A DNA stretch of 64,000 nt from Hermodice carunculata (lineage: Eukaryota; Annelida; Polychaeta; Eunicida; Amphinomidae): assembly GCA_964020975.1 (NCBI GenBank), contig OZ026625.1:38405606-38469605 (forward strand), in the 5' to 3' direction. A program made the position numbers and the translations under genes. The notes below the pieces were generated by a model. The model did no database searches. It worked only from the letters and a program-made list of their open reading frames with translations, and was not told the origin of the DNA. This document shows positions 25,190-37,760 of the stretch, in pieces; within the stretch, counting starts at the first letter, position 1; each line of letters begins with the position of its first letter.

Positions 25190-25205
25190 CTGTTTAAAAA
25201 AGTTG
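25190..25205 (-). other. Splice acceptor of the receptor exon
   Basis: On the minus strand a pyrimidine run (CTTTTTTT) followed by AAACAG ends at 25190; a branch-like CTTAAC lies about 40 nt upstream. The lectin frame is open right up to this point and begins in phase 0 after it. Confidence 0.75.
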
Positions 25206-28200
25206 CTTGCTTAGTTCTGTTAAGCATAAATACATTTTTCAAATGTAGAATATGTAGTGCCAATAAAAGGATAAACTGAACATACGGATTTTTACACATG
25301 TTTATAAGAACTGTCGCTTTCCTTACATTTATTCAATCGAACATTAAATAATGGAGTATCAGCTACAAGATAACTGAATTTGCCCTTGGCTTTGTTATGT
25401 CGATTATTTATTTTGACACAGATACGATTCTTAACATTGAAGGATGTGCAGGTGAGGGAATATCTCTTTCGAAGACAATATTGAATGAATTTATATCCAA
25501 TTACGAATTTACGTCAATTGACATATTATCTACTGGGCGACAAAGACTGACACATTTATTATATAACTTAAAATCACTGACGTGTCTGGCCTATTTTGTC
25601 CACAGCTCTCTGTTGATACAGGAAGGATGATTACGACAAACTCCAAATAAATATTCAATATGACTCGTGGTTAAATTCCACAATCTCTCCCATCGCTGTG
25701 TTGGGGTAATCAGTATGTACAGGCACATTTTGTCTAACAAGTGCGCCTTTCTTTAACTGGAAATATGCACATTACAGATAAGCATAGATAACCTGCATTT
25801 AGACCTTTTGCATGCAAAAGCTCAGAGACAGCCTCAGTGTCATAGCAAATTCTATGGTAAACGTCCTTTTTTCTGGACAGTGCCGGGTTTCTCGTACCTA
25901 TGGGTTTACTGTAATAGGTTTTGCTCCTTTGTCCCATGTCATCATCTCAGGGGAGATAACATCTAGAGGTACCTGATCAACTCGACATCAGCAGTTATAA
26001 TTATGATGTTATTTGTATACCGTCACTTCCATTTATGTTGCTGATTGACACTCAATAATTAAATAAGATGAAAATTATACATTACAGCACTAAAATACTG
26101 TCCGTGGTGCTAATCATCTAATCATAAATGCAGTCCCTATTCAGTTATAAATTTCAGGATCTGATGCTAAACTGATACAGTTGTTAAACATGTAAAAAAA
26201 AAAGAGTTGATGCCAGCACGGCATTTTACACAAAGTCTGCATATGAATCAGCTGTTTGTAAATAGAAGTGCCACAATCAATATAGTTGTTGACTCATCAT
26301 TCTTGTAATTTGGTTTGTCATGGGCATACCGTTAGCGCAGGTAGATGTGCATAATTTTGCACTTTCTTGGATAAAGGTTCTACTCAAAAAAATAAAATTA
26401 CTTAAATTAAGTGCACATAAGGCAACAAAAATGTACCACCAAGATAAAAATTTTGTCCACATCATGGGTATGATGCATTCAAGCAATCAATATATGCACA
26501 TGTGATAAGCAGCACAGTCTGGCCTTATGTGCCCACAAAAATTCAATCAACCTCCAACATTTTCTATCAGAAGTTTGAAAGAACCGCAAAGACTAAGTCA
26601 TTTGTAAATATAATGTTACCACCTAAGCACATGGATCAGTGTATTCACATAGTGACAATCGGTGTCGGAGCTCTCATAAACATTGCCAAGTGCACTTTAC
26701 TGCACTACAAAGTATTGTATGGCAATACTGTTCTCAACCCTCAGTTAAAGTGAGAATTCCTCTGCACCGGTAACTACAACACCTAAAAACCTTGCACTGA
26801 AGATCAATGTCTCGATTCAGACGAAACAATATTAGATTATAAGATCCGGAAACAGATATTAAGTAACTTGAATATATACACAACAGTCTTAAACGTCAAA
26901 AAAAAAACCCCACAATTTTTATCGGACAATCAGCAATCCAAACATTTGAGCAGATTATTGGTGAAAGCATTGGATGACCGAGGAAAATGGCATCTGGATG
27001 ACATGCGAGTTTTAAACTTCAGATTTTCCAGCATAAAATCTAAACTCCTTCTCTCTGTTGTTCCAAGCCCCTTCAAGTCAGGCGAGACACGATTTTCCAT
27101 CATACTGTCACAATTGCTGTGAAATGTTGTCCACGTCTATTTTCCATGACAGTCATTATTTCTACGTTGCCAATATCACATCTAATCTCTTAAGATGTTC
27201 AATGAAGACTGTATTGTTTAATGGCTATTCAAGTCTTGCTGTTGTGTCTGTAGATGTTGATGGACTTGTCACAATTTGGGTGGGTTTAGACTTGGACTGA
27301 CTTTTGACCATGATATTGACACATTATGGTTTCATTACTAATTGCATACAATCATTCATGTATTGAACTAGTATACGTATGTTATTATTTTATGGCTTCA
27401 CAATGGTGCAATTGTTGTCATTTTTTTATTATTTCAATTTTAATTTAATATGTCACAAATCTTTTTGTTTTCTTGCGTTCTCTTCGAAGCATGGTGCTAG
27501 CTTTGAAGTCACAAAGGTTTTTGAAAGGGGGGGGGGTCATTGAATCTCATGTACAGCAACTCTGACATGTTGGATAATTTAATATGACCTATCTCAGTTG
27601 GAACCTTAAACTTAGTTATTTCGAGCTAGTATCATAAAAGCTGTTTTTGAACATTTTAATGCATATAACAGGATAGAAAAAATTTGTCTGATTGTCTAAA
27701 TAAAAGTAAAAGTACTAGTTTAAATTAATACCACGAGAAACCCAATTGTCTCTTATATTGAGTATATCCATGAGTTGTACAGATAAAAATGCACACTGTA
27801 ACTGTATAACATGTATGCACATGGCTTCTGAACTTTAACCTGGATATTTTTCAAAGCCTTTAAGAACCTGGTACAGCAAGGAACAATTATTGGATGCAAT
27901 ATAGCGGATACTTTTCTTTTGAATAGGAAAATGCATTAGTACTTCAAGCTTTGTATATTTATGATCCCACGTGCCCTATACACATGGATACATGTAGACT
28001 CTGATTAGGCGTATTTGTTCCCAGCTTCTTAAGGTTATCCCACTTCATTCCCGTTGTAATTGTCCATTATCTTCCCAACTTAATTTCGTACTCTATATTT
28101 CTTTGATTTCATTTGCATACATTTAACTTATAGATGTCAGGGCCTGGTGATGAAAACAATCTTGGTACTCTAAACTCTTACCTACATAAATATATGTGCC

Positions 28201-28755
28201 ATGAATAAGTGCATTGCATAACGCATCAAATAAGTTCATTCATATGCATAATCTGGATCTTTGCAATTACAGAAGGCGGTGTTGAACTTGAAAAACAGAG
28301 TACATGGTTTGGGAAGAGCGAAATAGTGACTGTGTGATTTGTGCAAAGTGCCAGTGACAAAAGGGTACAAGAGCCTTGATGTTTGCAGTTCCTATATGCC
28401 GACTTTACAGCAACAGTCCTAGAGAGAGGTTGTCGGCATTAGTATAATTTTCGTCATCGATACCAGGCAACGATTGCTATGAAGGAAAACGTGAATGATA
28501 CATGCTGCAATATACAACACATTACTCAAAATGACACTTACAAGTTTAATTGTGAAGTTCATGCTAGGCATTTTGGGGCTTTCAAACAAAAAGTGACGAT
28601 TTATAAAGGAGTTATCTGTGCAAGTATAGTAACTTGGTACTTTTTGCAGTCCGGACACGTGGTGGGGACGACGGGCGGTGTTGGGAGCTGATTCAAACAA
28701 TCTGCAGATGAAATGACTATTAATGAACATTAACGTTTGCACAGAACACAGACAC

Positions 28756-28757
<2 letters not shown>
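25206..28757. other. No recognised exon; presumed intron or 5' region of the receptor
   Basis: I looked on the minus strand for the missing half of the lectin domain and a signal peptide and did not find them. Open frames such as 25937-25734 (minus) and 26868-27122 (plus) have no recognisable motif. If the first exons lie within the window they should be here. Confidence 0.4.
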
Positions 28758-28822
<65 letters not shown>

Positions 28823-28834
28823 CATGCATATATA
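28758..28834. repeat. (TA)n microsatellite
   Basis: About 60 bp of pure TA followed by TTTATATATACATG variants. Confidence 0.95.
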
Positions 28835-29244
28835 TTGTGGTTCAGAAATTTTCGAAATGAACTTTTATTAAACAGGATTTGCTTTTTTTTTACTTCGTGC
28901 TTGATATATGCATATTTAATAAATCTACCAAACGATTAACAAAATACAACTTCTTTTAGTCACTCATTCACATTACGGAGGACTTTGATTAACATTGAAG
29001 CCACACCGTAAATCTAATTGGATAAGTCTTATGAATTATTCAGTTGGTTTAATAAAAGTCAGATAATAATTTTAAAAAACCCTGTGTATGGTGCATGTTT
29101 ATGTGATCCAGACATCAAAGCGTGAATGTAAAATGTGCAACCTTTTACACTTTTCTGAAAAACCATGTTTGCGCAAAATTAACAATGCTGACATGCAGGG
29201 TGTCAATTCTTCTAAAACACTATATATATTGGTACGTCCATACA
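28835..29244. other. No recognised feature
   Basis: Nothing supported. Confidence 0.4.
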
Positions 29245-29250
29245 TACATA

Positions 29251-29294
<44 letters not shown>
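29245..29294. repeat. (CA)n microsatellite
   Basis: ACATACAT units leading into pure CA. Confidence 0.95.
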
Positions 29295-29295
<1 letters not shown>

Positions 29296-29399
29296 GATCG
29301 TCACCTGACAACCAGTTAGGGTCCAGGGTTGCCAGGAATGTGCCTGTGCAACTGGAAAGCAATTGGCTAAGTGCTTTTGGATTTTATTTTTCAGACTTA

Positions 29400-29515
29400 G
29401 CAAAAACAAAACAAAACAAAACAAAACCAAAAAAAAAAAAAAAAAAAAAACCCAAAAAACATAAAAAAAACAAACAAAAAAACCCAAAAACAAAAAACTA
29501 AAGCATGACAAAAAA
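29400..29515. repeat. A-rich tract
   Basis: AAAAC pentamers, a run of about 22 A, then A/C-rich sequence. It could be the poly(A) tail of an unrecognised plus-strand retroposon, but no body was identified upstream. Confidence 0.85.
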
Positions 29516-30585
29516 AACCACACTCAATAGAAACCTACCTAAAGTAGATCCCCTCTATGTTTGCAGCGAGGAAGGCAAACAGGTGCGTAATTGCAACTGC
29601 CGTTGACTTCCATTGTAATCACCAGAAATGTATGAATCAAGCGAAAAGTATCCGAATGGACACAATCGTAGCAAGAGTCAGAGTGTTGCTATGCCACTTC
29701 TTACATTTATTTAATGGTTCCACAAGGAACATTTCTTCCCCTAAATAAAGACCTGTATACGTTAAAAATAAAAAAAATTTAGCGTGTTCGAGCTTTGAAA
29801 CTTTATTTTGTTTTTGTCCACAATGAATCACCACAATATTTTATTGGTAGTTTGCCAATAGACGCGCTGTTCATGTATACAATGCCCGACACAGAGATTC
29901 AACTCATACAGCTATTCCAAAAAGAAACAGCATCAAAACTTAAATTAGATCTTATTGGCCAAATTTACTTGAAGAAATGCCACCATGTATCACGGATAAA
30001 ATTTACAGACACTCATATCATGGTTTTTCGAGATATATTAAGAATTATTTTCTGAATCAGTATTTTGAGTTTTATACATTTTTATGCTGAGTTTTATACC
30101 GTTTTATGCTAATTGGTACATTTTTAATAATCAAGTAGAGCCTGCGTGATAGTCTGATATCTATCATTGTGTACATATCTTTGCTCTTACTTTCTAGCTC
30201 CATTTTCGTAAACTGAACTGACACGATGTACTCTATGATATATGAAAAGTGATCTTTCTTTCCTATACTTTGATTACAGAAGTTCTTTTCATTTCCTACC
30301 AACTGGTCAACTATGATCACACCAAAATGTTGTTTCTTTGGCAAAGAAAAAACTTAATCTTGAATCTACGATGCTTCTGGACAATCTAACCATTGGTTCT
30401 AGAGAAAAAATAATGAAAATATTTGCAGTACACAAAACCTCGTAAAAAACTGCATAGCAAACTCTTGAACAAACAAAGGTATATAAGTTCCAGAAGAGTT
30501 TCTTTTCAGTTTCGAAGCAATTTGTTCAGTTGTTATGGAGATTTGTTTTAAAGATTATGCAAAAAATCTCCCCAAAATGAATGAA
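29516..30585. other. No recognised feature
   Basis: An 86-codon plus frame (29795-30055) has no recognised family. Confidence 0.4.
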
Positions 30586-30665
30586 TGAATGAATTAATAA
30601 TTAAATAAACAAACAAACAAACAAACAAACAAACAAAAACCCCCAAACAAATAAATAAATAAATT
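30586..30665. repeat. (AATG)n / (AAAC)n / (AAAT)n compound microsatellite
   Basis: Three adjoining tetramer blocks, interrupted by ACCCCC. Confidence 0.93.
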
Positions 30666-30734
30666 GAATATAATAGCAAACAGGCCAAAATCACGAAAAA
30701 TATTTACCATTTGAACACAGTTGATATTAGCCTA

Positions 30735-33139
30735 ACCAAGATAGATCCCCACCAACTGCTTTTGTAGAAGATGAAAATGTAAGTGTTAAAGACCAAATGA
30801 CAGATGGACAACGCATTATCTGTAACCTCAGATAGCAGTCAGCTAAAGTCAAAAATAAAATTTACATCAGATGTTTGCTGTCTCACAGGGAAGGTATATT
30901 TAAGTATGGACTTTGTGTACCATTCAAGTTTAACTCTCCTGTCAATTTTTTTTTTATTTCGAGAGCTTTGCCCTGCTTTTAAGACATAAAAAACGTATCA
31001 AAATACGTGAGTAGATAAAATAAAAATGTCAAATATCCGTATCCATTGATATTTCTCGATCACTCCAAAAATGCTACCATATAATCAGAGAATTGTAAAT
31101 AAATTTGATTGAAATCAATAAATGTCATAAGAAACAATTCAGTACAAATTGTTTTGATCTAACAAAACAATTGACACAAGTGTTCAAAAACATAAAAAAA
31201 CTGTGTAAAAAAAAAAAAACGAAAACCAAAAATATTCCCAAAACAGAGCAATGGTGAAAAAAAAATACTCCCCCGAAGTGAAGCAAACAAAAAAAAATAT
31301 GGCTAAGAATACGGATTAGCCTTGGCTGCCCACAATGATATTCCCAAATTCACTTCATCCTACCAGTTCCCCCCCCCCCGAAAAAAAAATCAAAGATCAC
31401 TGATCTGTGATCAGTTGAAGAAAATGTCGCAGCACACCAAAGTACATGGCCATCGAGCTTGAAGAGAATCTTGACAGTGGTGCATATGTCACAAAAAATT
31501 CAAGATACTTCGGTCAACCTTTGTCAAGATAAGGTGGTAATAGTCAATTTAAGATAAAATGACAAAACGATTCATATAAAAGAAAGCAAGGGCACTGGGG
31601 CAGTCCTGTTCTCTGTCGGCTTTAAATGCACAAATGTAAGGGGTTCTTTGAACTTCATAATATTATCTCACCTTTCTTTCACTTTTTCAGTGCCACAATT
31701 TGATCTGAGACAACACCTTCCTTTTTACAAGGAGCATGAATGTAGGATCCTTGTGGTAAGTCCTAGTTCCTTTAAGGTAGGTCGACTTTAGTTGCAGTCA
31801 GGCACTGAGGACCATCTTTACTGTTGCTAACGTGGATATTCCTTACCAATTATTCCCAATATTGATATTTTGTCAAAAATAAGAAAGTAACAGCCCCACC
31901 ATGAAAGAAAGAAAGAAATTGAGATTAAGTCCATATACATCCCAAATAAGTCTGAAGAAGATCCAACTCACGGTAAAAAAAATGAAAACACAAAAAATCT
32001 CTTTCAAAAGCAAAAAATAATCACAGCAGTGCATTTTTTTGAAGAATTAAAGTCCAGCTGTCGACAGAAGTATCCCTATGGAATTTCAAAGCTATTGGCT
32101 TGGCAATTTTGGTTACTACTTTTTAATCTGTTACCAAAAGTGAACAATATAAAATAATTAAAATTTCAAAAAAACAGAGCATGTCAATTTGAACAAATGT
32201 AATAGGGACCTACCAAAGGTGCATGCCCACCAAGATTGACGTGAATCTGTCTGATTGTTTTGCAGAAGATGGAAATGTAAAACTGTTGACATACGATGGC
32301 TGGAAGATGACACATGATGGACCATAAGATGATCTCAGCCTACTGGCGAATCAGCAGAGCTAAACGAACAAATCTTCTAAAAAGAAAAAAAAAACATTTA
32401 ACCATGACCACTTGAGTTTCTTTATAGAAGCCCTTTAAAAGTGGCCCCCTATCAAGTTGGAGTTGGATCTGACCAATAGATTATGAGTAGAAGATGGAAA
32501 AAATTTGCAGTCATTGACCTAAATTTCAGCTTTAAATGTCACTCAAGGTCAATGTGAAAACGCCAAAAGAAACCCAGTGGGCACTTTCCTATTCATGTTG
32601 AACAGTAACCATGCACCTAAGAAGCAAAACTATAGTGATATAAGCAAATGTACACTGATGCAATATCTGTTGTCTCCTTTCAAAACCAGTGACCAGCTGT
32701 TTTACAGGAGATGCAGCGTGCAATTTTGTACACACGTTAGTTATTCACCTAAATACGAAACACATAGTCTGGTCTGCTCTTCTGGAAAACATTTCTGTAT
32801 TGCTTGTTGAGGATACATGTAAGTCAAGCACTACAACACATTTGAGATCTGTCAGCAGTACAAGTAATGACATAAACTAACAAATAAGCAAACTTTATAA
32901 TTCTTAGTAGTTAAAAAACTAAATTGAAACACTCGATGAGGAAATTTGTGCTTTTTTTCGAAATAAAAATTCACTGAAGCATGACCACTTAAAAGAACTC
33001 AGCAGAGACATAGTCAATACATACCCCCATCAAGGTTGGAGGGACTACCGTTTAGGGTTTTCTCAAAATGTAAACTAAAATGATGATGATGATGATGATG
33101 ATGATGACGACGACGACGACGACGACGATGATGATGATG

Positions 33140-33230
<91 letters not shown>

Positions 33231-33410
33231 AGTCACATTGTTCACAGACTTGGATCGGGTCCACCCTTGGAATATCTGCATGTTTTAGTATTAAAGCAAT
33301 CTTGCCAACAGTTTTTACCAAACTGAAAATGTAACAGGTTTCGAGATCAAATTGTGAACAGATGATTGACGGACAACCAGAGATCACAAAATCAGAGCAA
33401 TGCTAACTCA
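30735..33410 (+). repeat. Cluster of diverged units of one dispersed repeat family
   Basis: Units at about 30735-30850, 32205-32380, 32435-32540 and 33020-33410 share an order of motifs: a C-rich start (CCACCAA or CCCATCAAG), GATC or GAT.TG, GAAGATG(G)AAATGTAA or a variant, GTT.A.A...GATG, a GGACAA or GGACCAT block, and an end in CTCAG.......CAGC(T/C)AA. The fourth unit is split by the (GAT)n/(ATC)n tract. Homopolymer blocks C10-G-A9 (31370-31389) lie within the cluster. Function unknown; similar motif strings are common in marine invertebrate intergenic DNA. Confidence 0.45.
33080..33228. repeat. Palindromic trinucleotide repeat (GAT)n-(GAC)n-(GAT)n-(CAT)n
   Basis: A (GAT)n/(GAC)n block of about 60 bp is followed by a (CAT)n block of about 85 bp, meeting at GATGATCATC. 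The two halves are reverse complements, so a hairpin with arms of roughly 20-60 bp is possible. It encodes only poly-Met, poly-Ile or poly-Thr shadows. Confidence 0.93.
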
Positions 33411-35409
33411 GCCTAACTCTTCACCTGACAAAGTAAAATAATGACGACAACGTGATACATATTCAGTTAAAATTATTCTTAAATGTGCACATTGCACTTG
33501 TCACAAGAAGTTGTAGGTATAGCTCAACTACTGTTTGTAGTTTCATAGGGACACTTCAGGGGACTCCACAACTGAATTTGTTCACCGTGGTGCTGCAATT
33601 GTTTTCTAATTTGTAAAAGACTATTTTTCACTTCTGATAAAACACCTCTTAGATTCTTTAGAAATTTGATGCAAATGTAGCTAATATAACAGTGAATCAA
33701 AGTTTTTATTTGGCGATGATGTCCTACATCTGTGATTTTTACCATTTTTAAGTTGGGGTACTTTTTTGGCTAATGCCCACATTCCCATTAATTACAATGC
33801 ATTTCAATGGGCAATGGTATGGAAATTCAAGGAAATAGGCAAGGGAATATGTTTATGGTAGTAACAGTGATGATGGTAAACAAGTAACCTTGATATCATT
33901 GTGGAGTTGACAGGCTCACTTCAGCTTGTGCATGTAAGGCCAGCTGAGCACAAGACTGTCACAGTGCACTTGTTTAACTTTTTGTTTCAGTGCTTTTTCA
34001 TTGTGTTTTTCTCTCTTTTTTGGTTTGGGTGAGATTTCCTGACATCTTTTGCCCAATTGAAGCCCTCCAACAGCTGCATCTGCCTGTCTGGCTTTTAGTT
34101 TGGTAGTGTACTTGTGCTTTGCTTTTCTACTCTTTTCGTTCTCCTCATCATGAGGTCTCTTGTTTTTTTCAACGTTATTGTCATCCTGTCCCAAGCCTTA
34201 TGTTTTCTCAGTCAATCCTTTTCTTTGGCCCTTTCATACCTTACAGGATCTTCCATCTATTGGCATGCTGCCTTTCTTGTCACAGTATACTGAATTTGCT
34301 GGACATTTTTTGTGCAGATCCCATATTTTATGCTAAAAACATCTGAGCCAACATCAAAGATCACGATCAGACATCCATCTTTAGCAACTGCAAGGTCCAA
34401 ATTACACTAGTACAACTGAGTCCCTATCACCTAAATTAAATGGTCAATGGTAGAAATATTTTTGGAGTCAGATGGTTGTATTAATTGACCTTATTTCTTT
34501 TCATCTTTTTAGGCTCCTTCTCACATTGTCGGAACAAATTAAGATCAAATGATTCATGGAAACATGGTAGAAAATGGCAAAACAACATCTCAACAATATT
34601 TAGTATATTATCATAGTCATGACTTTAGCCGATCTGTTCTCTTCTGACAATATCAAAACGTGCCCCAAAAGCATTCTATAGAATTAGTTGCTTAAATCTC
34701 AGACACTTCACATATTACAGTAAAAGAATCTATGCAGACCAGCGGTGAGGTTGGTTTTCATTGGGGTGGGGGTGGGGAGATTGACAAAACATAGGGTTGG
34801 GACAGGAGTGTCTGGATATTGCTTGGCCTGTTTTAACTGATGAGAGGATGCTACATAAACCTCATGCACCGAAACAGTCTCCATCTACCTTGCATAACAT
34901 AAAATCAGGACTGAACTGGGTGTACTCTGATGAATTTCAGCCGTGGCCATTTGTGAAAAGAGTAAAATTGAACTGCAATAGTAATGGGCATAATTCATGT
35001 AACCTATCAATTTGGAATGTCTAGTTTAATTTCAGAGGTATTAAATTTTTAGCAGATTCAAAACATTTTGGCTCATAATTTTTATCTATCTGTGGATGGC
35101 ACCACTAGTATATCCATCAATCAAGATTTTGACCACCAAATTTACCAAATCTACTACAGATGGGCAAATATTCAAAAGAGTTTAACATTTGACCCCTACT
35201 GAATTCTAAGTGGCGATATGACTATCACTTTTAATTGTGTTTAAAATTGTATTCAATTCAAAATACATGGCCTGCATTCAGCTATCCCTACATGATCTGT
35301 TCAAACAGTTTATATCTATTTGAAATATTGAAGGAAAACGATAAACTGTGAGTTGTGCGATGATCGTTTGGTTACGCTGATCGATGGAAAAAGTAGGTCA
35401 CCAAGTAGA
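33411..35409. other. No recognised gene
   Basis: The most protein-like frame is a lysine-rich 92-codon one on minus (34194-33916), which has no recognised domain and no clear splice or homology support. Confidence 0.4.
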
Positions 35410-36035
35410 GTTTTATGTACAATGTTCTCAAAGTGCAATTTTGATCAGGAGGCTCAATTCTCAGTGGCCACGAATATCGATGATATACACCACCATGACA
35501 AAATCACCCTTTTTTAACTTTACAGGCCTGGTGACCTTGCAAAATATGTCAGGGTCACTGATAGGACATAACATATTACCACTGGACATGAACTGTACAT
35601 ATTCTATAAATTTTGCATGTCTAATGTGATTATTTTTTACATATGTCATTTTATATCTTTTAACACATTTAACGCGTAATTTCTGACAAAATATAGATAG
35701 AGCAACTAGTATCAATCATATGTGTTCGAACTGTTGACATCCTCTAAATTTCATAAAGATCTTTTAGCAGAGTTTCATGTGAAATATGTCCATATGCATA
35801 TCTGACGTCAAGGGTCAACTGTCTTTGTTTTTGATATTCAAGCTACAATCCGCCATTACAGGACTGGTGACCTAACAAAACTTAGTCAAGGTCACCTATA
35901 TCATAAAACGTATAGTCATCGGACATGATTAAGGTATATAACTTTGGAATATGCAATTCAACTATACATATTGAGATATGAATTTCATATCTTTCAACAC
36001 ATTTTGACCCAAAATTTGCAACAAATTATTATCGG
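35410..36035 (+). repeat. Two diverged tandem units, period about 337 bp
   Basis: ACAGGCCTGGTGACC at 35522 and ACAGGACTGGTGACC at 35858 anchor two copies. Downstream both share CA.GGTCAC, GGACATGA, ATGCA/ATATGCA, TATCTTTTAACACATTT versus TATCTTTCAACACATTT, and a TTTG/TTCTGACAAA-type end. The second copy runs almost to the start of the CR1-like LINE. Confidence 0.65.
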
Positions 36036-36059
36036 TGCCACTTGTGCTAAAAAAGGTTC

Positions 36060-37760
36060 AATACAGCTGCAAAAAAGACAGAAAATATATAGTAATTGAT
36101 ATTCAAAGGTGGTTCATCAAATCAAACAATTGCACTATATGAGGATGAATATGTGATCACCAATCAACAACAAGTTTGTGAAATGTTTAATAAATATTTT
36201 GTTTACATGACTAAAGATATAGGTAACATACAGCAGTCCAGTCTCTGTGTCACTGACCATCCCAGTGTGGTAGCAATAAAGGCTAACTTGCCAGGCCGAA
36301 CAGTAAAATTTTCTTTAATACCTGTTACCGAAGACACTGTTTCAAAACACCTCAGTAAGGTCGGCTGCAGAAAGGCAACAGGCGTAGATAATATTTCAGT
36401 AATGGTCCCCAATATTATCAAACCCGCTATCTTGAAGCCTATTACTCGACTGATAAATCAGGATAGCCCCTGTCCACAAGAAAAACGATACACTGGACAA
36501 GAAATTTTACCGTCCAGTGGGTATACTGCCAATTGTATCAGAGCATTGTGAATGAGCAATATCAACTCTGCTCGGCAGCCACTTTGGCAGAGTTTTCCAC
36601 CCTATCCTGTCTGCTTTATGACCAAGATACAGCTGCCAAGCACCCTCATAGACTTTATTGAAGAATGTAAAAATGCGTTGGATGAACAAAATATGTGATT
36701 GCTATACTACATTTCCAAGGCGTTTGATCGTATCCCCCAGAGTTTATTGCTTCAAAAGCTTCGAGCATACAGCCTCCATGGAAGTACTGTCAAGACCATA
36801 GAAAGTTACCTCAATGACAGACTACAATGTGTTTGTTTAGGTAGTAGTACAAGCCCTTAGATAGGAGTCCAAAAGGGTGTCCCCTAAGGCTCAATACTTA
36901 GGCCTCTGCTTTTCAATATTTTCACAAACGACACCATTTATTTTCTCAACAGAACCCATCTCTTTAATTGTACGGATGACACTACGATCAGTCACATTTC
37001 AGTTTCCTACAACCAACTGAAGGAAGAACTTGAAGATGGCGAAGTCCTGGTATGCCAACAATGGTACGCAGGGAAACCCTGATAAATTTCAAGGATTTGC
37101 TGTCGGTAAAAAGACCTTTGAGCAAAAACCAATTGTTAGAGTACAAGGTGAAGACATTCTGTGCCAGGAAGACATAAATTTACTAGAAATACAAATGGAT
37201 CACCTCCTTAATTTTGATTCCCATAAAAACAAAACTTGCAGAAGAGCTTCAAACCAGATCAATGTTTTAAAGCAAATAGGGAAGCACCTATCTCTGTCTT
37301 GTCATAAATCTATCTAATATGCCTAAATCTTGTCCATATTTAACTAATGTCCACTGATATGGCTTCACTGTAGTGCAGAAAACATAAAAGTCTAGAAATC
37401 CTACAGCTCAGAGCATTGCGTTTTGTATGCAGGGATTTCACCTGCACATATGAGGATTTACTTCAAAAAACAAATACATAGTCTCCTCAGTTAAGGTGGC
37501 TAAGGCTGACAACCATCAAAATCCTCAACGGTGAAACGCCAACCTACCTATCCAAATTTCTAACCCGTAGAGACTCAAAGTACAATGTCAGGTAAACCAA
37601 TATTTTATATATCCCAAGAGTCCCAACAGAAAAATATGGTAAAAAAATCAGATATATATGTGCCACAGTTTGGAATGAACTTCCACAGTATATTACACTG
37701 GACTAAACCTCCCACTTCAGTAGTTTCAAAACACTTTTAATGACACGAAATGGCAAGCAA
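36060..37760 (+). mobile_element. Decayed CR1-like LINE, reverse transcriptase region
   Basis: Broken plus-strand frames follow the usual order of a CR1-like ORF2. First is a pre-RT block VCEMFNKYFVYMTKDIG and HPSVVAIKANLPGRTVKF (36096-36330), then CRKATGVDNISVMVPNIIKP (about 36367). Next come SKAFDRIPQSLLLQKLRAYS (about 36710), GSILRPLLFNIFTND (about 36890) and CTDD in place of the YADD/FADD catalytic box (about 36972). After that are KPDKFQGFAVGKKTFEQKP (about 37075), INVLKQIGKHLSLS and CPLIWLHCSAENIKSLEILQ, and last TVWNELPQYI (about 37665). The endonuclease domain is missing at the 5' side. Several stops and at least two frame changes show it is dead. The changed catalytic box is most easily read as decay. 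Confidence 0.85.

Noticed and set aside
25734-25937. Minus-strand frame upstream of the receptor as a missing lectin exon
   Set aside because: It lacks the cysteine and tryptophan pattern of the first half of a C-type lectin domain and has no fitting donor.
33052-33387. Poly-Met/poly-Ile frames
   Set aside because: Translation of the palindromic trinucleotide repeat.
33916-34194. Lysine-rich 92-codon minus-strand frame
   Set aside because: No recognisable domain, no clear start context or splice sites; basic low-complexity composition can arise by chance in AT-rich DNA.
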